From Halobaculum limi (lineage in GTDB: Archaea > Halobacteriota > Halobacteria > Halobacteriales > Haloferacaceae), in assembly GCF_029490015.1 (NCBI RefSeq), contig NZ_CP120468.1:2170001-2234000 (forward strand): 64,000 nucleotides of DNA, read 5' to 3'. The notes under the pieces are model-generated. The model searched no databases. It was not told where the DNA came from and saw only the letters and a list, made by a program, of their open reading frames with translations. Below, piece after piece: positions 17,357 to 25,678 of the stretch. Position 1 is the first letter of the stretch. The number at the start of each line of letters is the position of its first letter. The position numbers and the translations under genes were made by a program.

Positions 17357-17428
17357 GGGCTCGTAGATCAGTGGTAGATCGTTCCCTTGGCAGGGGAAAG
17401 GCCGTGGGTTCAAATCCCACCGAGTCCA
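17357..17428 (+). tRNA. tRNA-Ala (GGC anticodon)
   Basis: A 72-base cloverleaf with acceptor strands GGGCTCG and CGAGTCC (one G-U pair), a D-arm around AGATCAGTGGTAGATC, anticodon stem TTCCC/GGGAA with loop TTGGCAG (anticodon GGC), and a T-arm with GTTCAAATC. The discriminator is A, CCA is not encoded, and there is no intron. Confidence 0.95.
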
Positions 17429-17488
17429 CTTCTGTTTCACTCGCTCGTTGAGTGTCAGGTCCGCTCCAATAGACGTCGATACTCCGAC

Positions 17489-18196
17489 TCAGGTGAGAAA
17501 CACCAGCGCTGCCAACGCGACCCCGGCAACTGCGACTATCGCACGAAACGCGATACTCCCGAGTGACCGCTGCTCGTGGAGTTCCTCGGGTGGGAGGTCT
17601 GACACCTGAAACGCACCGCCGTCGGCCACGACCCGCTGTGAGACGCCCGAACACGACGACTCGCCGTCTGCACTCTTCGGGTCTCCGACGACGGTCACGT
17701 CGCCTTGAGGGATGACGTACTGCGTGTAAATCCGCTTTTTCCCTTCGGGTGGCAGTCGCGCTTCCGGGATGTGCTCGCGTGCGTGGTCGGACAGGTCGTC
17801 GGGCGACCGCGCGACGACCTTCGTCTTGTTCGCGTCGCTGACGACGACGTCCGAGTGGGTCGCTCCGGAGGCGTCTACCTCGACCGTCTGTGTCGCTCGT
17901 TCGTGTCGGAACGGAGCGGCGTCGACCGACGTCTGTAGCCGCTGTCGACCGGCACGGGTGCCCGACTCCCGTTCGACCGTGAACGCCACCACGACGGCTT
18001 CCTCGTCGGTCAGCGGCGGCGTCACCGGTCGCTCACAGGCTGTTGCCCGACCCTGCGCCGTCGTCTCGTCGGACGTGGCACCGTCGCCCGTGTCGATCGC
18101 TCCCCGATACCGTGCCTGTTCAACGGCTCCGTATCCGGCCGCGATGGCAGTTAGCAGTCCGATCCCGCCGATCATAACTTCAGAGAAACTGACCAT
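17489..18196 (-). CDS. Membrane-anchored protein with two terminal helices
   Basis: A 235-residue protein. A helix at residues 7-22 and another at about 214-234 flank a soluble beta-rich domain. That layout, together with the phrase YVIPQGDVTVVGDPK near the second helix, resembles the GIDE-type membrane domain of eukaryotic mitochondrial E3 ligases and their prokaryotic relatives, though no RING domain is present. The likeness is weak, so I give no function. It converges on tRNA-Ala. Confidence 0.65.
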   Translation of the reverse strand: MVSFSEVMIGGIGLLTAIAAGYGAVEQARYRGAIDTGDGATSDETTAQGRATACERPVTPPLTDEEAVVVAFTVERESGTRAGRQRLQTSVDAAPFRHERATQTVEVDASGATHSDVVVSDANKTKVVARSPDDLSDHAREHIPEARLPPEGKKRIYTQYVIPQGDVTVVGDPKSADGESSCSGVSQRVVADGGAFQVSDLPPEELHEQRSLGSIAFRAIVAVAGVALAALVFLT

Positions 18197-18381
18197 CGTT
18201 CTCAGCGATCAACTGGCTGTCCGTTCGCGGGAAGGGGTTTTTCGGTCGTCCGATCGAATCTCGAACTACGAGTTTCCACGGTCCTGTTGTCGATGGATCA
18301 CACCGACGGATTAGTGCTACGGAGTCACACGATGGAGGTAGCGAGTCTCCAAAGGCTACGGCCCGTCAGTAGTCGATTCCG

Positions 18382-18741
18382 TTACGCCCACGACCCTGGA
18401 AGCCTGTCGCGGTGGTGGTACAGCAACTCGATTGCGGGCAAGACCGCGTCGAAGTCCGACCCGCGAGTCACCGTCTCGTCTCCCGGAACCCAGTCGATGT
18501 AGTCGCTGTACGCGAGTTTTGGCAGGTGGACGTGGTAGAGTTCGACCGACGACTGCTGCGGTGTCTGCGACGCATCGACGAACTGCCCGCACGCCACCTC
18601 CTCGTCCGGGTCCACCGCTGCGAGTGTCGCGAGGATGTGACGGCGACGCGGGTGAGACAACTGGACGAACAGGTCGTTCTGTGGGTAGGTATTCCTGGGT
18701 CGGTCTGACGCGTCGGTTCGTCGCGTTTCACTCGTTCCCAT
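18382..18741 (-). CDS. Winged-helix protein, haloarchaeal DUF7344-like
   Basis: A 119-residue protein with an ArsR-like winged helix: LSHPRRRHILATLA, a loop, VELYHVHLPKLAYSDYIDW, and GDETVTRGSDF forming the wing. This class of small haloarchaeal DNA-binding proteins usually lacks a separate sensor domain. A TATA-like stretch lies 25-30 bases upstream. It stands immediately downstream of the Bat-like regulator on the same strand, so it may join the control of the pilus region, but that is inference. Confidence 0.7.
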   Translation of the reverse strand: MGTSETRRTDASDRPRNTYPQNDLFVQLSHPRRRHILATLAAVDPDEEVACGQFVDASQTPQQSSVELYHVHLPKLAYSDYIDWVPGDETVTRGSDFDAVLPAIELLYHHRDRLPGSWA

Positions 18742-18779
18742 ACACGATTGCAGACGCCCTATCCGTATACGAGTACACG

Positions 18780-20132
18780 CTATGCTTCTAGCTCATCGAA
18801 GTACCACTGCACCAGTTTCCGCTCGGCGATTCGGAGGTGACGAAGCCACGTCGACGCCGCGATGCCCATCGACTCGGCGATGACGTTCGCCTTGCTCGTT
18901 CGTGGCCACTCGAAGTACCCCGACAGATACGCCGCCCGAAGCGTCTCTCGCTGTCGTTCGGTGAACGTGTTTGCCAACGCGTCTCGATACTGCCTCGTCG
19001 TCACAATCGGGCGCGAGAGCGTCCGTTTCGTGACGACTGTGGCGTCCGGATACGCGTCGGTGAACGCTTCGAGAAGCGGTTGGAGCGCGAGGTCCGCACG
19101 CGCTTCCGCGACGAGCGTCGTGACGCCCCCTTCGCTGTGCATCGACCGACTGCTCGCGCCCGCCTCGAACAGCACCTCTACGGGTGAGTCCGTCAGGTCG
19201 AGTTCCAACTCGGTCGCGTGGGCCGAGTCGTGGACGACCCGACAGCCGTTCACCTGCGGCGACTCGTGGAGCACTGCGGTGAGCGTGTCGGGGTCGACGT
19301 CGAAGGCGGTCACGTACTGGAGGAGTCGACCGTCGGAGGTCGGCACCAACCCTTCGAACTCGAAGCGACAGTCGAGCGTGGCCGACAGGTCGCTGAACAC
19401 GTCGCCACCGGTCAGTTCGAACGACAGTTCGATGACCGCGTCTGCGGCGAGCGACTTCTGGTACCGTTGGCTCCGCTCGCGTTCGCGTTCCAGTTCGGCC
19501 TTCGCCTCGCTGCGTTCGGTCACGTCGCGGAGCACCGAGAGGTGTCGCCCGGGGAGGATGTTGGGACTCGCAGCGAACTCGACGATGCGGCGTTCGCCGT
19601 CCGCACGGACCAGCGGAAACAGGCCGCGGTCCAACTGATCGCCCTGAAAGTCGCGCCACGCGTTCTCGAAGTCGTACTCCTCGGGCGCGAAGTCTTCGAT
19701 GGTCTTGCCGAGCAACTCCTCACGTGGGAGGCCGAACAGCGCACACGCCGCGGGGTTCACGTCGACGTACTGCGCCTCGTCGTCTGCGATCACGATGGCG
19801 TCGAACGCCTCGTTGAAGACGGCGTGATACTGCAGTTCTCGCGCGAGAAGCGTGGCGTAGTCCGGAACCGACGCTTGGGACTCCTCCGCGGCGCCGCCGC
19901 CGTCGCTCGGAACCGCTATCGGCAGCCACCAGACGCGACCCCGTGCGCCGACCTTCTTCGTCGACAGTTGCCCGGACGCTGCGAGGTCTTGTAGCCGCTT
20001 GTACGCGGTCGTCCGGGCACAGCCGAGTTCGTCGGCGATTTCGCTCGACGTGTACGGTTCTCCCGGCGGAAGCAATTCGAACACCGCCAACACGGCCTCC
20101 TCGGTGACCCGTGACCCGCTACGCTCAGTCAT
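18780..20132 (-). CDS. Bat-like regulator: HTH, PAS, HTH-10 domains
   Basis: A 450-residue transcription regulator related to bacterio-opsin activator (Bat). In order: an N-terminal winged helix (YTSSEIADELGCARTTAYKRLQDL, about 25-60), a PAS domain (FDAIVIADDEAQYVDVNPAACALFGL, about 110-215), a BAT-type sensory domain (about 235-385), and a C-terminal HTH (FTERQRETLRAAYLSGYFEWPR to the end). The PAS lacks a recognisable cofactor cysteine signature. ATG at 20132 is preferred over 20195. It is divergent from the pilin gene, which makes pili a likely target. Confidence 0.85.
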   Translation of the reverse strand: MTERSGSRVTEEAVLAVFELLPPGEPYTSSEIADELGCARTTAYKRLQDLAASGQLSTKKVGARGRVWWLPIAVPSDGGGAAEESQASVPDYATLLARELQYHAVFNEAFDAIVIADDEAQYVDVNPAACALFGLPREELLGKTIEDFAPEEYDFENAWRDFQGDQLDRGLFPLVRADGERRIVEFAASPNILPGRHLSVLRDVTERSEAKAELERERERSQRYQKSLAADAVIELSFELTGGDVFSDLSATLDCRFEFEGLVPTSDGRLLQYVTAFDVDPDTLTAVLHESPQVNGCRVVHDSAHATELELDLTDSPVEVLFEAGASSRSMHSEGGVTTLVAEARADLALQPLLEAFTDAYPDATVVTKRTLSRPIVTTRQYRDALANTFTERQRETLRAAYLSGYFEWPRTSKANVIAESMGIAASTWLRHLRIAERKLVQWYFDELEA

Positions 20133-20287
20133 AGCACCTAGTGGCGAGGCGAGTGAATATCGTTGACGGGGACTCTCAAGGGTATCGTGAAACAACAGCG
20201 TTCTGACGGCTGAGCGCCGCTACGACTGTCGAGTTCCCGAACTGTCTCTCGCGGCGACAAATTATTATCGCACTTGATTTTCTGAAC

Positions 20288-20303
20288 AAAAAGCTCATAT
20301 AAT
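20288..20303 (+). promoter_or_regulatory. Promoter of the pilin gene
   Basis: AAAAAGCT followed by CATATAAT (20296-20303) is a good BRE/TATA pair. It predicts a start of transcription near 20328 and a leader of about 40 bases. The leader contains a G-rich run (GGGGGGACC) ending some 10 bases before the pilin ATG that could pair with 16S rRNA. Confidence 0.6.
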
Positions 20304-20369
20304 GGCGCCTTGCTACTCTGACTCACAGGCCTACCGGGGGACCGGCCTCTGGGGGGGACCGAGAGAACC

Positions 20370-20768
20370 ATGAACTTCAGCAACCTACTACGGGACGACC
20401 GTGCAGTGAGTCCAGTTATCGGCGTAATCCTGATGGTCGCGATTACCGTGATCCTCGCGGCCGTCATCGGGTCGTTCGTCCTCGGACTCGGGAACAGCGT
20501 CCAACAGACGGCACCGAACGCGAACTTCCAGTTCGACTACGACAGTGCGGCCAACGAAGTCACTGCCACGCACACTGGCGGCGACACGATCCCAGCTTCC
20601 GAGACGGTGACGCTGTCGGCGGGAGTTAACAACACGACGTTCACTACCGCGGTGAGTGCTGGTACCAGCGAAAACACAACCTACGGGTCGGGCGATTCCG
20701 TCCGTGTTGTCTGGACATCCGAGAGTGGAGATACCTCACAGACGCTCGCCGAGGACACCGCACCGTAG
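20370..20768 (+). CDS. pilA: Type IV pilin (PilA-type)
   Basis: A 132-residue pilin, the subunit of an adhesion or motility filament. The N-terminus is the class III signal [20 protein letters not shown], cut after the Ala by the PibD peptidase, leaving a hydrophobic helix for polymerisation. The C-terminal part is a short beta-rich domain with Asn-Thr/Ser sequons (NNTTF, NTTY) that could be N-glycosylated. It has its own promoter and lies divergent to the Bat-like regulator. Confidence 0.9.
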   Translation: MNFSNLLRDDRAVSPVIGVILMVAITVILAAVIGSFVLGLGNSVQQTAPNANFQFDYDSAANEVTATHTGGDTIPASETVTLSAGVNNTTFTTAVSAGTSENTTYGSGDSVRVVWTSESGDTSQTLAEDTAP

Positions 20769-20893
20769 TCGGACCGACACTTTTGCCGGGACACCCATCC
20801 GACGCCACGAGAGCGGTTGCACTTCTCGAATAGTGTTTCAGTTCTGATAGTCTGAAACAAACCCTTATGCGTCGCCTCTGCGTTAACCGAACG

Positions 20894-22315
20894 ATGCCTA
20901 CTCGGGGGGACGGCCAGCGTGCACAGGGTGACGTCATCGGCGTCGTCCTCTTGCTGGCGATCACGATCACCGGCGCGACGACCGTCGTCGCGTTCGGCGG
21001 CGACGCACTCGGCGGCATTCAGGACTCCGCGACCAACGGGGCCGCAGAGCAGTCGCTGACGCAGTTCGACTCGAAGGCGAGTCTCGTCGCCCACGGCGAC
21101 AGTGACTCCCAGAGTGTCACCCTCGCCGGGAGCACGAGCGCGACCCGGTCGGTCGACCCCGACGCCGGGTGGATGAACATCACTATTAGGAACGCGACCA
21201 CGGGCGCCGTCGAGCGGACGCTGACGAACACGACGCTGGGATCGGTCACCTACCGTGAAGGAGAGACGACTGTCGCGTATCAGGGCGGTGGCGTGTGGAC
21301 TCGCACCGGCAACGGGAGCGCGATGATATCGCCGCCGGAGTTCCACTACCGCGGGACGACGCTGACGCTCCCCTTGGTGCAGGTGACGGGCGACACCCGA
21401 CTCGGGAGCAGCGTCGTCGTGCGAAACACGGGGAGTTCGACCGCCGTGTACCCTGACACTGAAGGCGCGGCGGACCTCACGAACCCCCTCGACGATGGGA
21501 AAGTCGTCGTCACCGTTGGGAGTGCGTACTACGAGGCGTGGGGACAGTTCTTCCGCGACCGCACCAGCGGCGACGTCGACGTCGACCACGCCAACGAGAC
21601 GGCGACCATCGAACTCATCGTCCCGTTCGACACGGACTTCGACAACGTCGTCGCGACGACGGCCGCCGGCGGTATCTCCGCAGTTCCCGGACCGCCGCCG
21701 AGTCCGTACCGAACGGGTGTTCAACAGCCCTCCGCCGACGACCTGATCGAATCGAAGGTCAACGACTGTGAGAACGGGAGCTGCAACACGTCGGTCTCGT
21801 CGGGAACCGTCCTCTATCCCGGAACCTACTACGTCGACGGCGACTACGGAAGTGACCTCGAGGTGGACGCGTCGGCCGGCGACGTGAATCTCGTGGTCAA
21901 CGGAGACTTCGAACCCGGAACGGTCACCGTGACCGGCCCGAAGAACTTCACCGCCTACGTCCGAGAGGACTTCCAAGTGAGCGGCAGTGACTCCGTCAAC
22001 GCGGGCGGCGACGTGAACACGACCCGCGTCGTCGTCCACTCGGACGGGCACATCAACTTCAACGGGAAATACGTATTCGTCGGCTTCCTGTACGCGCCTG
22101 GTTCGGACATCCAACTCAACGGTGGTGGCGGTCCCAAGACGGTGAATCTGAAGGGCGGCATCGTCGGAGAGACCATCGACGTCAACGGCAAACCGAACGA
22201 GTTCGAGTACGACCCGATGATCGAGACGATTAACATCGACGTCACCGGGTCGACTGCTCCCCGAATCACCTTCCTTCACGTCTCTGTCACCGAAGTCAAC
22301 GTCACCGACGACTGA
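20894..22315 (+). CDS. Large pilin-like surface protein with beta-helix-like end
   Basis: A 473-residue protein. Residues 1-35 (GQRAQGDVIGVVLLLAITIT) look like a pilin-type signal and helix. The next part is related to the smaller pilin-like protein at 22342-23088: both have TYREG, a VTV segment and AYYEAWGQFF or AEAWKRYF. From about residue 300 the sequence is a row of short strands with Gly/Asn turns (GDVNLVVNGDF, HSDGHINFNGKYVFVGFLYAPGS, LKGGIVGE), as in a right-handed beta helix. Start 20894 is supported by a TATA-like CCCTTATG 25-30 bases upstream; 20867 is possible. Confidence 0.8.
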   Translation: MPTRGDGQRAQGDVIGVVLLLAITITGATTVVAFGGDALGGIQDSATNGAAEQSLTQFDSKASLVAHGDSDSQSVTLAGSTSATRSVDPDAGWMNITIRNATTGAVERTLTNTTLGSVTYREGETTVAYQGGGVWTRTGNGSAMISPPEFHYRGTTLTLPLVQVTGDTRLGSSVVVRNTGSSTAVYPDTEGAADLTNPLDDGKVVVTVGSAYYEAWGQFFRDRTSGDVDVDHANETATIELIVPFDTDFDNVVATTAAGGISAVPGPPPSPYRTGVQQPSADDLIESKVNDCENGSCNTSVSSGTVLYPGTYYVDGDYGSDLEVDASAGDVNLVVNGDFEPGTVTVTGPKNFTAYVREDFQVSGSDSVNAGGDVNTTRVVVHSDGHINFNGKYVFVGFLYAPGSDIQLNGGGGPKTVNLKGGIVGETIDVNGKPNEFEYDPMIETINIDVTGSTAPRITFLHVSVTEVNVTDD

Positions 22316-22341
22316 CTCGCGTCAATCGGAGGAAACGACGT

Positions 22342-23088
22342 TCACGAGGTGAGTTCAACCGCCACAGTCGTCTGCTGGACGACGAGACTGTCCACGGTGA
22401 ACTGGTAGGTTATCTCCCCGTCGGAGGCGTCCGAATCGACTGGTGCCAATCCCTCAGACTCGAAGTAGCGTTTCCACGCCTCCGCCCGGGGCGACGACAC
22501 CGTGACGTTCACCTGGACACCCGAGTCTGATGCCAATTCGCCCGCGACGCCGCGTCCGATCACCGTGCTCCGGACGAGAATGGTCGAACTCCCGCCGAGT
22601 GCGGCGCGGTCACCCGAACGAGATGTGACGACCAGCGGAACGAGGGCGTGGTCGTCGTCGACGACCCACCCCGGACGCTCGCGCATCACAGACGCGTCAC
22701 CGTCCTGTCTGAACACCGCGCCGTACGACGACGCGACTACTGTGTTGCCCTCGCGATACGTGATCGGTTGGGAGGTGGCGTTCACTGTGACGTTGTTCGA
22801 CGCGTTGCCGACCTCCTCGGCGCGTATCCTGATCGTCGTCTCACTGTCGACCGCGAGCGTGCCGCCGTTGAGTTTGATCTCGGTCGCGCGACTTGGAGCG
22901 CCGTCGCGAGCCATATCGTCGACGTTGTCGTCGAGGACGGTGAACGCTCGCTCCATATTCTCCAACTGTTCGCCCGTTCGCAGTTCCTGTAACGCGGGGA
23001 AGCCCATCGCGTACACGGTCCCGACGGTCAACACGATGAGCGAGAACACCAGCACGAACCCGATGGTGTCGCTCTGTGCGCGGTTCAC
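22342..23088 (-). CDS. Pilin-like protein, last gene of the pilus operon
   Basis: A 248-residue protein beginning MNRAQSDTIGFVLVFSLIVLT, a pilin-type signal and helix, then a beta-rich outer domain with several NVT sequons. It is the shorter relative of the convergent gene at 20894-22315. Its ATG overlaps the stop of the preceding gene (ATGA), so it belongs to the long pilB-led operon. Likely a minor pilin or tip protein. Confidence 0.8.
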   Translation of the reverse strand: MNRAQSDTIGFVLVFSLIVLTVGTVYAMGFPALQELRTGEQLENMERAFTVLDDNVDDMARDGAPSRATEIKLNGGTLAVDSETTIRIRAEEVGNASNNVTVNATSQPITYREGNTVVASSYGAVFRQDGDASVMRERPGWVVDDDHALVPLVVTSRSGDRAALGGSSTILVRSTVIGRGVAGELASDSGVQVNVTVSSPRAEAWKRYFESEGLAPVDSDASDGEITYQFTVDSLVVQQTTVAVELTS

Positions 23089-23576
23089 GACGACTGCACC
23101 TCCAGTTGGCCGCCGACGAGAACGATGTCCACGTCGCCGCCGCTGACGCTCGCGTTCGCGACCGGCGTTCGCGTCGCCGCCGTGACCGTGACTGTGCCGT
23201 CCAACTGTGCCGACGACAGTACGATCGTCGTCGGTGACCCGCCGGCCCCGCCGGTGACAGTCACCGTGTAGGCGACACCCGCGAGCGTCTCGGGGTAATC
23301 TCCGCGGACCGTCACGTCGCTCGCCCCAGTTTCGGCGAGTCGGTCGGCGGCCATCAGCCGCGAGGCCAACTGCTGGCCGACGACCTCCATCGCCTCGCGA
23401 GCGGTGTCCTCTCGCTGTCGGTCGACCGTCCCGCCCGCCGCCGCGATCAATCCGCTGATCAGTAACGCGGTGATGCCGAGCGTCAGGACGTACGACAGCG
23501 TCGTCGCCGTCGCGCGGTCGCGCCGGTAGTCACTTGAAGTAGTGAGCGTTCTCACCGCAGTGAACGGGTTACGCAT
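23085..23576 (-). CDS. Pilin-like protein of the pilus operon
   Basis: A 163-residue protein. After MRNPFTAVRTLTTSSDYRRDRATATTL comes one helix (about residues 30-50, SYVLTLGITALLISGLIAAA), then QREDTAREAMEVVGQQLASR and a small beta domain. The pre-helix RDRA resembles a pilin cleavage signal. The ATG at 23576 overlaps the upstream TAA by 8 bases and is preceded by a GGTGA ribosome-binding site, so this start is favoured over the open frame to 23735. It overlaps the following gene by four bases. Confidence 0.75.
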   Translation of the reverse strand: MRNPFTAVRTLTTSSDYRRDRATATTLSYVLTLGITALLISGLIAAAGGTVDRQREDTAREAMEVVGQQLASRLMAADRLAETGASDVTVRGDYPETLAGVAYTVTVTGGAGGSPTTIVLSSAQLDGTVTVTAATRTPVANASVSGGDVDIVLVGGQLEVQSS

Positions 23577-24555
23577 CGTGTTCACCCGGGGCGACCCGAA
23601 TCGTCGCGGCGTACTCCAGTTCCGGCGTCTGGAACCGAACGGGCACGTCGACGGCGTACACCGCATCGGCGGCGTACGGCGACCCCGAGGAGGGGTCGTC
23701 GTTGACGAGTGTTGGGTCGAACACCGACGACCCACCGGCAGCCGTCAAGTCGTAGGTTCCCTGTGCCTCGTCGCCGTTCGCGAATTGGACGGAGTACTCG
23801 TCGGTGACGCCCGCGGCCCAGTCGAGCCCCGAACACGCCTCACCATCGAGCGTACCTGCGGTAAGATCGAGCGTCGCCGTCGTCCCGGCGACGGCACACA
23901 CCTGCGTCTGTGACCCCCCGTCGGGTTCGACCGCGACGGCGACGTCGCCGCCGGTCTCGTACACGTACACGCGCCACTCCGTTCCGTCGGAGGTGTCGTT
24001 CACGATGATCGTGAACACGCTCGACAGCGACCCCGGGCTTCCGGACGCAAGCGGGTCCACGTCCATCGCGAACGCCCGAACGCCGTCGGTGTCGGTGACG
24101 ACTGCCCAGTCGGCGTCACCGTTCGCTGCGCGGAACTCCCGACTGGAGTCGGTCTGTCTGATCAGCCGCCCCTCGGTGTACGTCAGTCCCGACTCGTTGA
24201 TGCGGGCGCTCGCGGCGCTTCGGGCGGCCGCCCCACGCAGTTGCTCGTCGAGCGCACCGACACTGTCGTTGATATTCGATCTCACCGCGTCGTAGTCGTC
24301 CGATCCGACGGCGTTCTCGTTCTCGCGGTCGACGATGCCGCCGACGCCGTCGACGACCGACGAGCGGTAGCCGAGGGCGTCGTGTTCGCCGACGCCGTTG
24401 TCCCGGGTCGCGAGATTCTCGGTGAAGATGGCCGTGTTCGCCAACAGGACGAACGCCACGAGGATGACCGCGAGTGCGAGTCCCGCGACCAATACGAGTT
24501 GCCCCCGTCGGTCCTCACTCGTCTGTTCACCGGCGATTCGGTCGAGTGTGTTCAT
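23569..24555 (-). CDS. Pilin-like protein with large outer domain
   Basis: A 328-residue protein: MNTLDRIAGEQTSEDRRGQ, a helix (about residues 20-42, LVLVAGLALAVILVAFVLLANTA), then an acidic beta-rich domain with many Asp and Ser and NDT sequons. The RRGQ before the helix resembles a class III signal. The start is decided by a GGAGG (on the minus strand at 24565-24561) five bases before ATG 24555, and that ATG shares one base with the upstream TGA (TGATG). The in-frame ATG at 24567 would put the GGAGG inside the gene. Confidence 0.78.
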   Translation of the reverse strand: MNTLDRIAGEQTSEDRRGQLVLVAGLALAVILVAFVLLANTAIFTENLATRDNGVGEHDALGYRSSVVDGVGGIVDRENENAVGSDDYDAVRSNINDSVGALDEQLRGAAARSAASARINESGLTYTEGRLIRQTDSSREFRAANGDADWAVVTDTDGVRAFAMDVDPLASGSPGSLSSVFTIIVNDTSDGTEWRVYVYETGGDVAVAVEPDGGSQTQVCAVAGTTATLDLTAGTLDGEACSGLDWAAGVTDEYSVQFANGDEAQGTYDLTAAGGSSVFDPTLVNDDPSSGSPYAADAVYAVDVPVRFQTPELEYAATIRVAPGEHDA

Positions 24556-25133
24556 CAGATCCTCCATACGATGATGCGCACCTCCAAGACCGCAAACAGC
24601 GGGCCGTCGTCGAGGTCGTCCGCGTAGAACTCCCCGTCGTCGGCCGCGTCACCCACGGTTCCAGAGCCATCTCCGAGCGGGTCGTCGTCGAACAGGACGA
24701 CCGTTCGACTGGCCGCGACGGCGTTGTCGCTGGGCGTCCCCATGTACACCATCCGCGTCCGCGTCTGTCCGCCGCCGGCGCTGGTGTGGAGTATCTCGAC
24801 GTTGAACGCGATCCGATCGTCGGAGAACGTCCGGTTCAGCGTCGCGCCGAACGGCGTCGGTGGACCGCCGTTGGCGTACACGTCGCGAGTGCCGGAGTCG
24901 ATGAATCGCTCTTCGCTGGTGTCCCAGTACAGCAGCGACTCGACGAGCGTGCCGTTCGCCTCCGCGGACGCGAGCACACCCTCGGCGACGGCCGCCTGCT
25001 GGTTCTCGATGTGTTGGTTCGACGTACTCGCCGTCAGTGGGGTCACTGCCGTCGCTTGCAGCGCGAACAACACGCCGCTCAGTAGGATGATGGCGGCCGC
25101 GAACCCTTCCAGCGTGTGTGCTTGTGCGCGCAT
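24555..25133 (-). CDS. Pilin-like protein of the pilus operon
   Basis: A 192-residue protein starting MRAQAHTLEGFAAAIILLSG: a class III-like signal with Gln followed by a helix, and a Glu at position +5 of the presumed mature form as in classical pilins. The outer part carries NGT and NRT sequons. ATG at 25133 lies two bases after the upstream stop. It is the fourth gene of the operon after pilB, pilC and the RAQ-pilin at 25136-25678. Confidence 0.78.
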   Translation of the reverse strand: MRAQAHTLEGFAAAIILLSGVLFALQATAVTPLTASTSNQHIENQQAAVAEGVLASAEANGTLVESLLYWDTSEERFIDSGTRDVYANGGPPTPFGATLNRTFSDDRIAFNVEILHTSAGGGQTRTRMVYMGTPSDNAVAASRTVVLFDDDPLGDGSGTVGDAADDGEFYADDLDDGPLFAVLEVRIIVWRI

Positions 25134-25135
25134 AC

Positions 25136-25678
25136 TCACCACACCCTCACGACGACGGTCGCGTCACGGCCGTCGAGCAGGACGGCCCGCTGTGAGACTG
25201 AGATATCGGCGCTCCCGGGCGGTTTCGGCCCGGCCGCGAGCGTCGTTCCGCCTACGCCAACGATTCCAGTGTCGTCTACGACGGTCACGTTCACCGTTCG
25301 AGCAGGCGAGCCAACAGCGAGTGCACCCTTCAGGTCGCTCGCGTCGGTGTCGTACCGACAGTCGCCAGAGATGTCTGGTCCGGTCGTGTTGAAGAAGCCG
25401 ACCGTACACGTGGCGTTCAACACCGTTGGTCGAGTGGGGTCGTCGACGAGAAGGTCGTGTGCGAGGCGGTCGGCCGCGCGGTCGGAGACGACGACCGCGT
25501 CGGTCGCGTCGTTGGTGAACGGCGTCGTCAGCGACGGTGCGAACGCGAACACGAACGCGACCACGAGTAAGAACACGCTGATGCCGATGGCGTAGTCGAT
25601 GGTCGTCTGCGCGCGGTCGGCCGAACCGTGCGGTGTCGTCGTCGCTGCGGTCTCCGAGGAGTCCACCGGTCGGCTCAC
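25136..25678 (-). CDS. Pilin-like protein directly after pilC
   Basis: A 180-residue protein with a 22-residue polar leader, then DRAQTTIDYAIGISVFLLVVAFVFA as signal plus helix, and a beta-rich outer domain with NAT, NTT and NVT sequons. The start is GTG (25678), overlapping the pilC stop as GTGA, so translation is coupled. The RAQ-TTIDY signal is close to those of bacterial Flp/Tad pilins and haloarchaeal minor pilins. Confidence 0.78.
   Translation of the reverse strand: MSRPVDSSETAATTTPHGSADRAQTTIDYAIGISVFLLVVAFVFAFAPSLTTPFTNDATDAVVVSDRAADRLAHDLLVDDPTRPTVLNATCTVGFFNTTGPDISGDCRYDTDASDLKGALAVGSPARTVNVTVVDDTGIVGVGGTTLAAGPKPPGSADISVSQRAVLLDGRDATVVVRVW

Noticed and set aside
20681-22279. A 532-codon frame on the minus strand opposite the pilin-like gene
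   Set aside because: The plus-strand protein has a signal, helix and strands; the minus-strand product has only low-complexity Arg/Val/Asp sequence.
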